Below, piece by piece: positions 14,418-20,432 of a stretch of 20,432 nucleotides of DNA. The notes under the pieces were generated by a model. It had not been told where the DNA came from. It saw nothing but the letters and a program-made list of their open reading frames with translations, and did not search any database. The stretch comes from a virus. The DNA is taken from positions 1-20,432 of the IMG/VR virus record IMGVR_UViG_3300022854_000015. One strand, 5' to 3'. The translations under genes and the position numbers were made by a program. Position 1 is the first letter of the stretch. Each line of letters begins with the position of its first letter.

Positions 14418-16508
14418 TTATTCAATTACTACTGGTATCATGGTGCATCGACAGTTGATTATATTTTCAGGACTGCCATTCGGGTCTGCGGGGTAGTCTA
14501 ACATATCACCGCCAACCATAAATTTTTCTTTTGGCTGAACTCTTTGGCCGTTGGCCTCTGCGTGTTCTGGCCGGGTCTCACTGTCGAAAGTTGCCAGCCA
14601 TTCTTTACCAAGTCCGCCCTGTGAATAAGCCTCTGAGGCACCGCCATTAACAAAGCCATTCATTTCTGTTCTGGCAATTCGCATTGCTCTTGGAGTCTCA
14701 AGTTTTTTGTCAGACCAACCGGAATACAATTCCTTTAACTGGCTCGAGACAACAGGCACACTATCACCATTCTTGACAGACTCAATCAAGAGGTATTGAA
14801 CTTGCTGTTGCGAGTATTTGTTTATATCTGTAATCTTTTGAGCAAAGTTCAGAGACATCATTTGAACACCCGGATCATTCGGGTTGAAATCCATCGCCAG
14901 GTTGAAATCAGATACAGCGGCATTGCCGCCAGCCTCAACAGACTGCTTAATTGATATGCCAACATCACTGATAAGCAATTTGTTTTCAGCGTCCATATTA
15001 AACAATCTACCTGGTAGATTATCGTTTTCATCAAAGTCAGCTTTGACTTGCAAGGCCAAAGTAGACATGAACTGGCCCTTGCCTGTGATATCATTCAGGT
15101 TCTTAATCAGGCGGTTGACCTGGCCATTGAAATATGAGGTGATGATCTTGGAAAACTTCTTTTCCTCTTTTTTCAACCGCCCCTCATGGCGTTCACGTTG
15201 TGTTTCCTCACCGGCCTTTGTCAGCTTATAAGTAACCGGATCATACAATCGTTCACGGCTTTTTTTATCTTCATCTGCTGGATTGAATTGGATAGCGGCG
15301 GGCGATGTAAAGAATTCATTACCGCCTTCATCATCATCGACAGGCTCAAGCCCTAACTCAACTCTGGTTTCATTTAGTTTCCGAGCTTTACTTTTCCACT
15401 GATCAAGAATCCGCTTTGATTTCTCGTTAGCATCCTCTTGTAATCCAGTAACTTGTGACCTGTCAAACTTAACTCTGAATTTATCGCCGAATGTCGGCCT
15501 GACAAATTGCAGATTGACTGCATTTTCATATTTGCGCCTGTATGGCTCAACTGCCCCATGCTGGTAAACTTCATCTTGTTTGTTCGCATTGGCATAACTG
15601 GCACCATCAAGAACACCAATCTTGATAGGCGGAACTTTATAGGCGGCCAGTGTTTTCCTCATGACTCGCAGATCAATTTCCTCTGGGATCAGATCCTTGA
15701 GAGAATGGCTCAGCCTTGATAGTGTTGCGCCCTTTTCAAGAACAACATTCTGGAACTGGTTGGCTCCGGTATAAGCTACCCTCACTTGCTTTTTGATTTT
15801 CTTGATATCGTCTTTATTCAGTGCTTGGGCAGTTGAAAATACTGTCCCTGTCATAGCATTATTTTTAAAGTAGTTATTGATATAATTATCAAGGTTGATA
15901 TCAGTCATTATCGTTTTCTTGATAACTTCACTTGGCGGCATACCGTAAAAATCGCCAATAGGATTAGCTATCCTGAAATGAATAACCTCTGCTGTGTCAA
16001 GCTGGTTTGTTATCCCCCGATTGGTGAACACATATTGCGTGACTCTACCCATTGCATCAGTTATAACCTTAACCCAATCAGGCTTGACATAATAGAATTC
16101 ACGATCATCAGTATCATACATCAGGTAAGAATTACCCGCCGCAAGCAAACTGATTATTTCTCTCTCAACTAATTCATCCCATGTTTCATTTGGGTTCGGA
16201 TTGTTGATAAGCTCAAATAGTTCACCGTCACTTTGGGTTTCCCATTGCTCTTGGCCACCAATAATAGTTTTTTTCTGAACCAGCATCGGGGTACTCGAGA
16301 CATCAGTAGCTATGGCTTGAATTGCGGCATAAGCATAAACATTAACCAGGTAGACTTTTAAATGCGCCTCAGTGTCACTGTCCCAAGATTGTTCGCTTTC
16401 TCCACCACTTGAATTGATAACAGTGAGGGCACCAGCCGGGTTGACCTTTTCGATTATTGACTGAGCACGCCTCAACCGCCAATCTATATATTTATCTAAT
16501 AGGTTCAT
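14418..16508 (-). CDS. Portal protein fused to MuF-like minor head domain
   Basis: A 696-residue protein starting at ATG 16508, which overlaps the terminase stop (TGATG). Residues about 45-400 form an HK97/lambda-type portal: YLVNVYAYAAIQAIATDVSS, WDELVEREIISLLAAGNSYL, AEVIHFRIANPIGDFYGMPP, and the PPIKIGVLDGASYANANKQ block. Acidic linkers and a coiled region follow. Residues about 610-696 are a MuF-like domain: RIARTEMNGFVNGGASEAY, KEWLATFDSETRPEHAEANG, and the final INCRCTMIPVV (the conserved N-C-R-C ending). The portal forms the dodecameric ring through which DNA passes. MuF-like proteins are minor head proteins, sometimes ejected with DNA. A fusion gives one MuF copy per portal subunit; separate genes are more usual. 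Confidence 0.88.
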   Translation of the reverse strand: MNLLDKYIDWRLRRAQSIIEKVNPAGALTVINSSGGESEQSWDSDTEAHLKVYLVNVYAYAAIQAIATDVSSTPMLVQKKTIIGGQEQWETQSDGELFELINNPNPNETWDELVEREIISLLAAGNSYLMYDTDDREFYYVKPDWVKVITDAMGRVTQYVFTNRGITNQLDTAEVIHFRIANPIGDFYGMPPSEVIKKTIMTDINLDNYINNYFKNNAMTGTVFSTAQALNKDDIKKIKKQVRVAYTGANQFQNVVLEKGATLSRLSHSLKDLIPEEIDLRVMRKTLAAYKVPPIKIGVLDGASYANANKQDEVYQHGAVEPYRRKYENAVNLQFVRPTFGDKFRVKFDRSQVTGLQEDANEKSKRILDQWKSKARKLNETRVELGLEPVDDDEGGNEFFTSPAAIQFNPADEDKKSRERLYDPVTYKLTKAGEETQRERHEGRLKKEEKKFSKIITSYFNGQVNRLIKNLNDITGKGQFMSTLALQVKADFDENDNLPGRLFNMDAENKLLISDVGISIKQSVEAGGNAAVSDFNLAMDFNPNDPGVQMMSLNFAQKITDINKYSQQQVQYLLIESVKNGDSVPVVSSQLKELYSGWSDKKLETPRAMRIARTEMNGFVNGGASEAYSQGGLGKEWLATFDSETRPEHAEANGQRVQPKEKFMVGGDMLDYPADPNGSPENIINCRCTMIPVVIE

Positions 16509-18202
16509 CAAATCACCGTAATCAATCCGCCGCCCTGGCAGTTCTCAGAGGCAAGCCTTGCATAATTATCTGTATGCTGATGATGATCTTTTCCTTTTGT
16601 CCAAATGAATTTAATTGTGCCATTGGGGGCTGTCAATTCTACTCGAGTTGACTCACACATCATCTTGACAAAATCACCATCATCAACTGTTTTATAATCT
16701 CTCGGGAGCAATACTGAGCCATCAGCATAGGACTGCATCGACGTATCAAGTGAGGCTGTCCTTTTAGTTCTGATTGTTTGCGTAACATAATCTATTTTAA
16801 ACTCTTCTGCATCTGTATCTGACAGGTTGTAATAACAGACAAACCAGCCGGGGTGAGCTTGAACAAACTCCAATGCTTTATGGTGTTCCGGTTCGGCATC
16901 AATAACCCCGCCATTGACTCCAAACCTTTTGCAGACAGTATGCAACTCATTCCAATTTGGGACAGCACCAATGAATAATTTCTTTCTCTTGCCCGATACA
17001 ATCTTTTCAATATGCAGATGCAACTTGCCGCCGACATCAACCCCGGCATATGTATTTCTGGCACTCACTGGCATTATGTAATCAGCAACACAGCCCTTTA
17101 AAAGATCATCACTGAACTTGGCACCTGTCCCGGTGTATGTCTGGCCAAGAATGTTATTATAGAATCTCTGTGTTAAAGTCGGATTGCCTTGGGCTTTCTC
17201 AAAGGTCTCGAATGTCTCATTGACTATTTGCCGAACGTGGTTAGGATCATCATTACCGGGGAAACCAAACAGCCTGCCAATCTGATAGCCGCTGATGTCA
17301 ATATCCGGGTGTTCAGCTACCCATTCACCAGGTGCTAATCTATTTCTGGGCTTGGAACAATAACGACAGACCGGGAAAGAATCCCGGCCATCGTTAGAGG
17401 AACCAATCTTGCCCAAGAGTAAGAATTTGTTATTGTCTGTTTCTCTAACAAAGTGAGTAAACCAATCAAAGTTGTCCCACTTGCCGCAATGATCACATTT
17501 GGTAAACCATTGCTTTTTGTCTGTACTCTCATATTCTAAAGCGATGCCATAACCTGAAACAGTTGGGTTGCCGATCTTGCGCCACATTACCCGGGTGGCC
17601 CCGAGTGTTCTGTCCTCACCATAGGCAATGCCAACCTGATCACATTTATCATATTCATCATATATCATACAGCCAGCATTGAATTCATAGAACTGTGTAT
17701 GACTACCGCCCGAACCCTCAAAAGACCAATCGGCATCATAGATTGATTTCAGATCTTTGGAGTCAACCGATTTTCTTTTAGTCATTATATTCTTGCGGTA
17801 CTCTTCAACCCTGCCAATAATGCTGTCAAGCCTGGTTGATATAAATCTGTTTTTGATTTTCCTGTCGGGCAATACGTACATCCCGGAAATTCCATGTTGA
17901 GCTAAGCAGAATACATCGCACAAAGCCCACTCTGATACACCTGTCTTGGATGATTTAACAATGACTATCTTATCGGAGTTGTCAACATATAGCTGAACAG
18001 CCCAGGGGCGGTTGTCAAAGCGCATATGCTCACCCTCGAGGGGTTTGTGGATATATTCAGCAAATGCCGCCCTCGGTAAGTCTACATATAGCTGTGCTGC
18101 CGCTTGACGTATTTCAGGATCATCTATCGATAGGATCGAGCCTGGAATTTTTATCTGCGGTTGAGTAGAAGTTTGAGAGATTACCGAATTTTCCATTGCC
18201 AT
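16508..18202 (-). CDS. Terminase large subunit, GpA family
   Basis: About 564 residues when started at ATG 18202; ATG 18196 is equally likely and neither has strong ribosome-binding sequence. A longer frame exists upstream but overlaps the small subunit. Numbered from 18202: an AFAEYIHKPLEGEHMRF adaptor region, Walker A-like KSSKTGVSE at about 83-91, Walker B MIYDEYD at about 179-185, two Cys pairs C236/C239 and C279/C282 that look like a zinc ribbon, as in GpA-type terminases, and a nuclease part with YAGVDVGG (Asp387) and GVIDAEPEHH (Asp433). The protein should cut concatemeric DNA and drive it into the prohead through the portal. It overlaps the small subunit by about 83 bases. Confidence 0.88.
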   Translation of the reverse strand: MAMENSVISQTSTQPQIKIPGSILSIDDPEIRQAAAQLYVDLPRAAFAEYIHKPLEGEHMRFDNRPWAVQLYVDNSDKIVIVKSSKTGVSEWALCDVFCLAQHGISGMYVLPDRKIKNRFISTRLDSIIGRVEEYRKNIMTKRKSVDSKDLKSIYDADWSFEGSGGSHTQFYEFNAGCMIYDEYDKCDQVGIAYGEDRTLGATRVMWRKIGNPTVSGYGIALEYESTDKKQWFTKCDHCGKWDNFDWFTHFVRETDNNKFLLLGKIGSSNDGRDSFPVCRYCSKPRNRLAPGEWVAEHPDIDISGYQIGRLFGFPGNDDPNHVRQIVNETFETFEKAQGNPTLTQRFYNNILGQTYTGTGAKFSDDLLKGCVADYIMPVSARNTYAGVDVGGKLHLHIEKIVSGKRKKLFIGAVPNWNELHTVCKRFGVNGGVIDAEPEHHKALEFVQAHPGWFVCYYNLSDTDAEEFKIDYVTQTIRTKRTASLDTSMQSYADGSVLLPRDYKTVDDGDFVKMMCESTRVELTAPNGTIKFIWTKGKDHHQHTDNYARLASENCQGGGLITVI

Positions 18203-18599
18203 TGTTTGAGCTTGTGTCAAGGTTGATAGTGAGAGAATTACCACCAGCAACACCAGCCACACTCCGCATAAGTTCTTTAAACTCTTCATAATCTTTTGCC
18301 AGAAGTCCTGTACCCTGTAGGAATTTAATGGTAACATCAATATCTTTATTGGCCAAATGATAGGCTAATGATTCAATAGCCAAAGGAACTAACCCGAGCA
18401 ATCTTGGCCTGAACTTATCAACATCAAAACTCTTTTTGAGGAACTTATTGAGCCGTTTTCTATGGGTTGTTACTGTGTTTCGGTGTATGCCTAATTTCTT
18501 TGCTGTAACCAGTGCAGTCACGCCACAAACTTGATCAGCGAAAACAACCGCCTGTTCAGTGGTTAATTCCATTTTGGCTGGTTTTTTATCTTCATTCAT
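18120..18599 (-). CDS. Terminase small subunit (HTH DNA-binding)
   Basis: A 159-residue protein. ATG 18599 is nine bases after AGGA; an in-frame TTG at 18617 lacks this. Residues about 25-55 form a helix-turn-helix (ALVTAKKLGIHRNTVTTHRKRL), like small terminase subunits that bind the packaging start site. A helical middle (RLLGLVPLAIESLAYHLANKDIDVTIKFL) would serve oligomer formation, and the C-terminus is disordered, with SSNNGNGKFGN. It is the first gene after the terminator and candidate promoter, and directly before the large subunit, as in most tailed phages. The specific recognition sequence is not identifiable here. Confidence 0.78.
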   Translation of the reverse strand: MNEDKKPAKMELTTEQAVVFADQVCGVTALVTAKKLGIHRNTVTTHRKRLNKFLKKSFDVDKFRPRLLGLVPLAIESLAYHLANKDIDVTIKFLQGTGLLAKDYEEFKELMRSVAGVAGGNSLTINLDTSSNNGNGKFGNLSNFYSTADKNSRLDPIDR

Positions 18600-18637
18600 T
18601 TCATTGAGTCCTGTCAATTACCGTGCCAACTAATCCG

Positions 18638-18665
18638 AGGATAAAGTATTTTATACGTTTAGCAA
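18638..18665 (-). promoter_or_regulatory. Candidate promoter of the packaging/late genes
   Basis: On the minus strand TTGCTA (18665-18660) and TATCCT (18643-18638) are separated by 16 bases; each matches the bacterial housekeeping -35/-10 consensus at four of six positions. The spacer contains the inverted repeat GTATAAAATAC (18656-18646), a possible operator. It sits just after a strong terminator and about 40 bases before the terminase start. Sigma preference of the host is unknown. Confidence 0.4.
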
Positions 18666-18826
18666 GTTTTATTTTTGTTTGGCATGGAAAAAACCCCCGG
18701 TGTATTCTCCGAGGGCTGGCGTAAAGATATGAGGTGTATTGGTTTAGGCCGAATAACAGTCAGGGCCGGGCGGTTTGATATCAGGCGGGTTTTCCGCTTG
18801 CCTGTTTTTGTTTTCCTGGTACTCAT
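18659..18826 (-). CDS. Doubtful 55-residue ORF
   Basis: A 56-codon frame from ATG 18826, eight bases after the stop of the 180-residue gene and preceded by AGGAAAA. The predicted peptide is very basic (MSTRKTKTGKRKTRLISNR) and has no other recognisable feature. It would run straight through the intrinsic terminator at 18688-18715, so most transcripts would end before its stop codon. Treat it as possible but not established; the space may be pure regulatory DNA. Confidence 0.25.
   Translation of the reverse strand: MSTRKTKTGKRKTRLISNRPALTVIRPKPIHLISLRQPSENTPGVFSMPNKNKTC
18688..18715 (-). terminator. Intrinsic terminator before the terminase genes
   Basis: On the minus strand CCCTCGG and CCGGGGG form a seven-pair stem (one G-U) around the eight-base loop AGAATACA, followed immediately by six T. 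It would end transcription of the small upstream genes and separate them from the late operon, whose candidate promoter begins 23 bases later. Confidence 0.75.
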
Positions 18827-18833
18827 GATTTTC

Positions 18834-19376
18834 CTATTCGTCGAATCTTACATTTGGCATGGAAAGCTCTGCCGCTTCTTTTGTGAGATAAGCATTTTCA
18901 AGTTCTACAAATCCAGCCCACCAATCATCAATGACTGTATTTGGTTTAATATAATCCGAACAAACCAAGCCTCGTTTTCCGTCTGATATAGCTACACCAA
19001 TCACAACATATTCAAATATTTGGCCTTTGCCTCTGTCTATATTCCCTGGCTCATATATTGTTTTTCCGCCCCACTCTGCCCACAATGAATCAAGTGATTC
19101 CTTTGGCTTGCAGGCGGCTATTAAAACCGGAATAGAGAAACTCTTTATTACCGCCCGGCGCATATCCAGTTGATCCTCAAGTTGACCAATCAATGATTTA
19201 TCCCTTGTGAAAACTTTCCTGACAGCAATTAGGAACTGCCTGCCTGCTCTTCTTATTTTCCTGAAATGCCATTCAAAGGTTTTCTGGTAGGCAATTGAGA
19301 ATTTGGAAAACTTGACCCCATAATCCCGCAACTGAACCAGCCTTGCTCTGTGTTCATGATTGAGGTGAGCCGTCAT
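18834..19376 (-). CDS. Unrecognised 180-residue protein
   Basis: ATG 19376 follows the upstream stop by three bases, with GAGGG in the end of the upstream gene as ribosome-binding sequence. The N-terminal 75 residues are strongly basic and helical (NHEHRARLVQLRDYGVKFSK; EWHFRKIRRAGRQFLIAVRK), suggesting nucleic-acid contact. The C-terminal part is mixed alpha-beta (IFEYVVIGVAISDGKRGLVC, then VIDDWWAGFVELENAYLTKE). No known motif is recognised. It is the last confident gene before the terminator. A role in DNA packaging or in gene regulation would fit its place, but the sequence does not show one. Confidence 0.65.
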   Translation of the reverse strand: MTAHLNHEHRARLVQLRDYGVKFSKFSIAYQKTFEWHFRKIRRAGRQFLIAVRKVFTRDKSLIGQLEDQLDMRRAVIKSFSIPVLIAACKPKESLDSLWAEWGGKTIYEPGNIDRGKGQIFEYVVIGVAISDGKRGLVCSDYIKPNTVIDDWWAGFVELENAYLTKEAAELSMPNVRFDE

Positions 19377-19379
19377 TTT

Positions 19380-19751
19380 TCAGCCCTCTATCTCTTTGAT
19401 TTTCTTATTTATAACCATAATATCCATGTTCATCTGCTGAAAAAAAGCTTTGTGATACCCATATCTATTTGTCCTATCAAGCCCCTCTGCTTTCATCCTG
19501 TCTATATCAGCTTTCCATGATTTACGCTTTTCTATAAATTCACCCCTCAACTCTTTCAATACCTCAACTGCATAAGTGGCAGTTATCCGCTTATTTTCTG
19601 CGGTCAGGGCTTCATTTTCATCGAGCTTGGCGAGGATTTGGGTACGGTATGATTCTTCGTCGTCTTCGCTCCATGACATCGGCAATACCGCTGCGTTCAC
19701 CCATCGTCTGAGCCTATCTTTTCTGTCTTTCAGTTCTTGTATATCAATCAC
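19380..19751 (-). CDS. Small coiled-coil protein, unknown function
   Basis: A 123-residue, highly charged, mostly helical protein with heptad-like stretches (DENEALTAENKRITATYAVE; VLKELRGEFIEKRKSWKADI). The start is GTG 19751, about eight bases after AAAGGAA and overlapping the previous stop by eight bases; no better ATG is near. It ends in KKIKEIEG, nearly the same C-terminus as the Lar-like protein at 19968-20237, with the codons doubling as the ribosome-binding sequence for the next gene. No family recognised. Confidence 0.65.
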   Translation of the reverse strand: MIDIQELKDRKDRLRRWVNAAVLPMSWSEDDEESYRTQILAKLDENEALTAENKRITATYAVEVLKELRGEFIEKRKSWKADIDRMKAEGLDRTNRYGYHKAFFQQMNMDIMVINKKIKEIEG

Positions 19752-19971
19752 AACCTATTCCTTTATCGGTAACGATATCCCGACGAAAGATCATTGTGTC
19801 TACCGCTACCCCAATATGGTAAATTATTATTACAGAATCAGGGTCACCCATTATTATCCTGCTATATTCAAACGACTGTAACTCAGGTGTGATGTGTTCG
19901 TTTGTCTCTTTTTTCTCGCCCTCACAACCTACACAGAGGGCTATCAGAACGATTGTTAGTAATAATTTCAT
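19744..19971 (-). CDS. Small putative lipoprotein
   Basis: A 75-residue protein, ATG 19971 at eight bases after AAGGAG and overlapping the previous stop by four bases. Residues 1-16 form a hydrophobic export signal ending C-V-G-C (Cys16), a weak but plausible lipobox, followed by charged EGEKKETNEH. The rest has SVIIIYHIG then MIFRRDIVTD, two probable beta strands resembling those at the end of the secreted protein at 1486-1803. Phage lipoproteins of this size may block superinfection, but nothing here proves that. Confidence 0.6.
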   Translation of the reverse strand: MKLLLTIVLIALCVGCEGEKKETNEHITPELQSFEYSRIIMGDPDSVIIIYHIGVAVDTMIFRRDIVTDKGIGCD

Positions 19972-20237
19972 CCCTCTATCTCCTTAATCTTAGCGTCGAT
20001 GATATCTGTTATTTCGTTTACGTGCCACTCTTTCAACTTTTCATTGTCTCTTTTCTGGACTTCGGCCCTCACTTCCTCCAACGCCTTGACTGTATCGGAT
20101 CGTTGGTTCCAAAACTCCAAGGAAGCCGATCCACCACAATCCACCTGATCCTTACAATCGACAACAACCGGGCCAGCATACACACACACCTCGCCTTCAC
20201 CACCACAAAACGGGCATGGTTTCAGTTTATCACTCAT
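19968..20237 (-). CDS. Lar-like (restriction alleviation family) zinc-ribbon protein
   Basis: An 89-residue protein starting at ATG 20237 after AAGGAA. The N-terminus LKPCPFCGGEGEV is the hallmark of Lar-type proteins, with a second Cys pair in VVVDCKDQVDCGG and then the typical ending SLEFWNQRSD (family: '...A...WN.R'). The first pair is CxxC and the second is spaced more widely (C-x5-C), so zinc binding is likely but not standard. A helical extension of about 40 residues follows (VKALEEVRAEVQKRDNEK) and is not part of the short Lar core. Lar from the Rac prophage modulates host type I restriction; most homologues in phages are untested. The position among small pre-late genes fits an early counter-defence or accessory gene. 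Confidence 0.7.
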   Translation of the reverse strand: MSDKLKPCPFCGGEGEVCVYAGPVVVDCKDQVDCGGSASLEFWNQRSDTVKALEEVRAEVQKRDNEKLKEWHVNEITDIIDAKIKEIEG

Positions 20238-20249
20238 TGGGTTTCCTTC

Positions 20250-20330
20250 CTACTTAATTAACGTGGCCCATAAAATATAGCCGACACTAACTATAACAAA
20301 AAACCACTTAGCAAACTTTTCTTTACTCAT
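20250..20330 (-). CDS. 26-residue single-pass membrane peptide
   Basis: A short frame, ATG 20330, six bases after a strong GGAGG. The peptide begins MSKEKFAKW and continues with a hydrophobic stretch FFVIVSVGYILWATLI before a final Lys, so it would span the membrane once. The overlap of its start with the stop of the upstream frame and the excellent ribosome-binding sequence make it likely to be translated. Function unknown; tiny membrane peptides of this kind are frequent in phage early regions. Confidence 0.6.
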   Translation of the reverse strand: MSKEKFAKWFFVIVSVGYILWATLIK

Positions 20331-20432
20331 TCATCGCCTCCGGGGTTAAGGTGTATTCAATTTCATCTTCGGTGATGTTTTCTATTTCTATAAAATTTCT
20401 ATCAATTAACCCCAGTAATGTCCGTTTGTGTA
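20323..20432 (-). CDS. Partial small gene, C-terminal 35 residues
   Basis: The frame is open from the window edge to a TAA at 20323-20325 and overlaps the start of the membrane peptide gene. The visible end is acidic (NFIEIENITEDEIEYTLTPE). The start lies outside the window. Nothing more can be said about its role. Confidence 0.5.
   Translation of the reverse strand, partial: HKRTLLGLIDRNFIEIENITEDEIEYTLTPEAMNE

Noticed and set aside
18203-18340. An upstream extension of the large terminase frame that reads like a signal peptide (MKSLKNLCGVWLVLLVVILS...).
   Set aside because: It lies in the coding part of the small subunit in another frame, has no convincing ribosome-binding sequence, and a signal peptide makes no sense on a terminase.
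1-20432. tRNA genes, CRISPR arrays, insertion sequences, attachment sites.
   Set aside because: I saw no cloverleaf-like sequence, no regularly spaced repeats, no transposase and no paired direct repeats in the window.

Overview
The window is a block of the late (structural) region of a double-stranded DNA tailed phage or prophage with siphovirus-like architecture. Every gene I can support lies on the minus strand, so the order of transcription runs from high to low coordinates. Genes are packed head to tail, with many one- to fourteen-base stop/start overlaps (TGATG, TAATG, ATGA), as expected for translationally coupled phage operons. No tail sheath, baseplate wedge, integrase, lysin, tRNA or CRISPR array is visible. 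Several proteins carry signal peptides or lipoboxes, which fits a host with an envelope of the Gram-negative type. A lipoprotein with a fibronectin type III unit of the 'GDDG..G / YYFAIKTADE.PNWSGLSN' style hints at a host in or near the FCB superphylum, but this is only an inference.

Layout, in transcription order. 20432-18834: small pre-late genes: a partial ORF, a 26-residue membrane peptide, a Lar-like zinc-ribbon protein, a small lipoprotein, a coiled-coil protein and an unrecognised 180-residue protein. 18826-18600: a doubtful 55-codon ORF, a good intrinsic terminator and a candidate promoter. 18599-14418: packaging genes (terminase small subunit, GpA-type large subunit, portal protein fused to a MuF-like minor head domain). 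14384-11660: a secreted protein of unknown function, then a prohead protease fused in frame to the major capsid protein, followed by a hairpin terminator. 11575-9178: neck genes (small protein, gp6-like connector, gp10-like protein, two consecutive tail-terminator-like proteins, small protein). 9178-2099: tail genes (tail tube, tail assembly chaperone with a programmed -1 frameshift, tape measure, distal tail protein with a discoidin-like domain, tail hub). 2086-1: envelope-directed proteins (membrane coiled-coil protein, secreted protein, FN3 lipoprotein) and a truncated tail-fibre-like protein that begins with a signal peptide.

The signals most worth attention are: (1) a 15/16 match to the bacterial chromosomal parS (ParB/Spo0J) site inside a small neck/tail gene at 9223-9238; (2) a canonical A-AAA-AAC slippery heptamer with a six-base spacer and a well-formed H-type pseudoknot at 7761-7820, joining the two tail-chaperone frames; (3) an internal start with good ribosome-binding sequence in the protease-capsid fusion, which could yield free capsid protein; (4) signal peptides on proteins located within the virion gene block.

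Together the genes account for DNA packaging (terminase, portal), capsid assembly and maturation (protease-MCP), head completion and neck (9392-11575), and a flexible tail built on a 707-residue tape measure. The left end of the window cuts through the next tail or fibre gene, and the right end cuts through a small early or middle gene.
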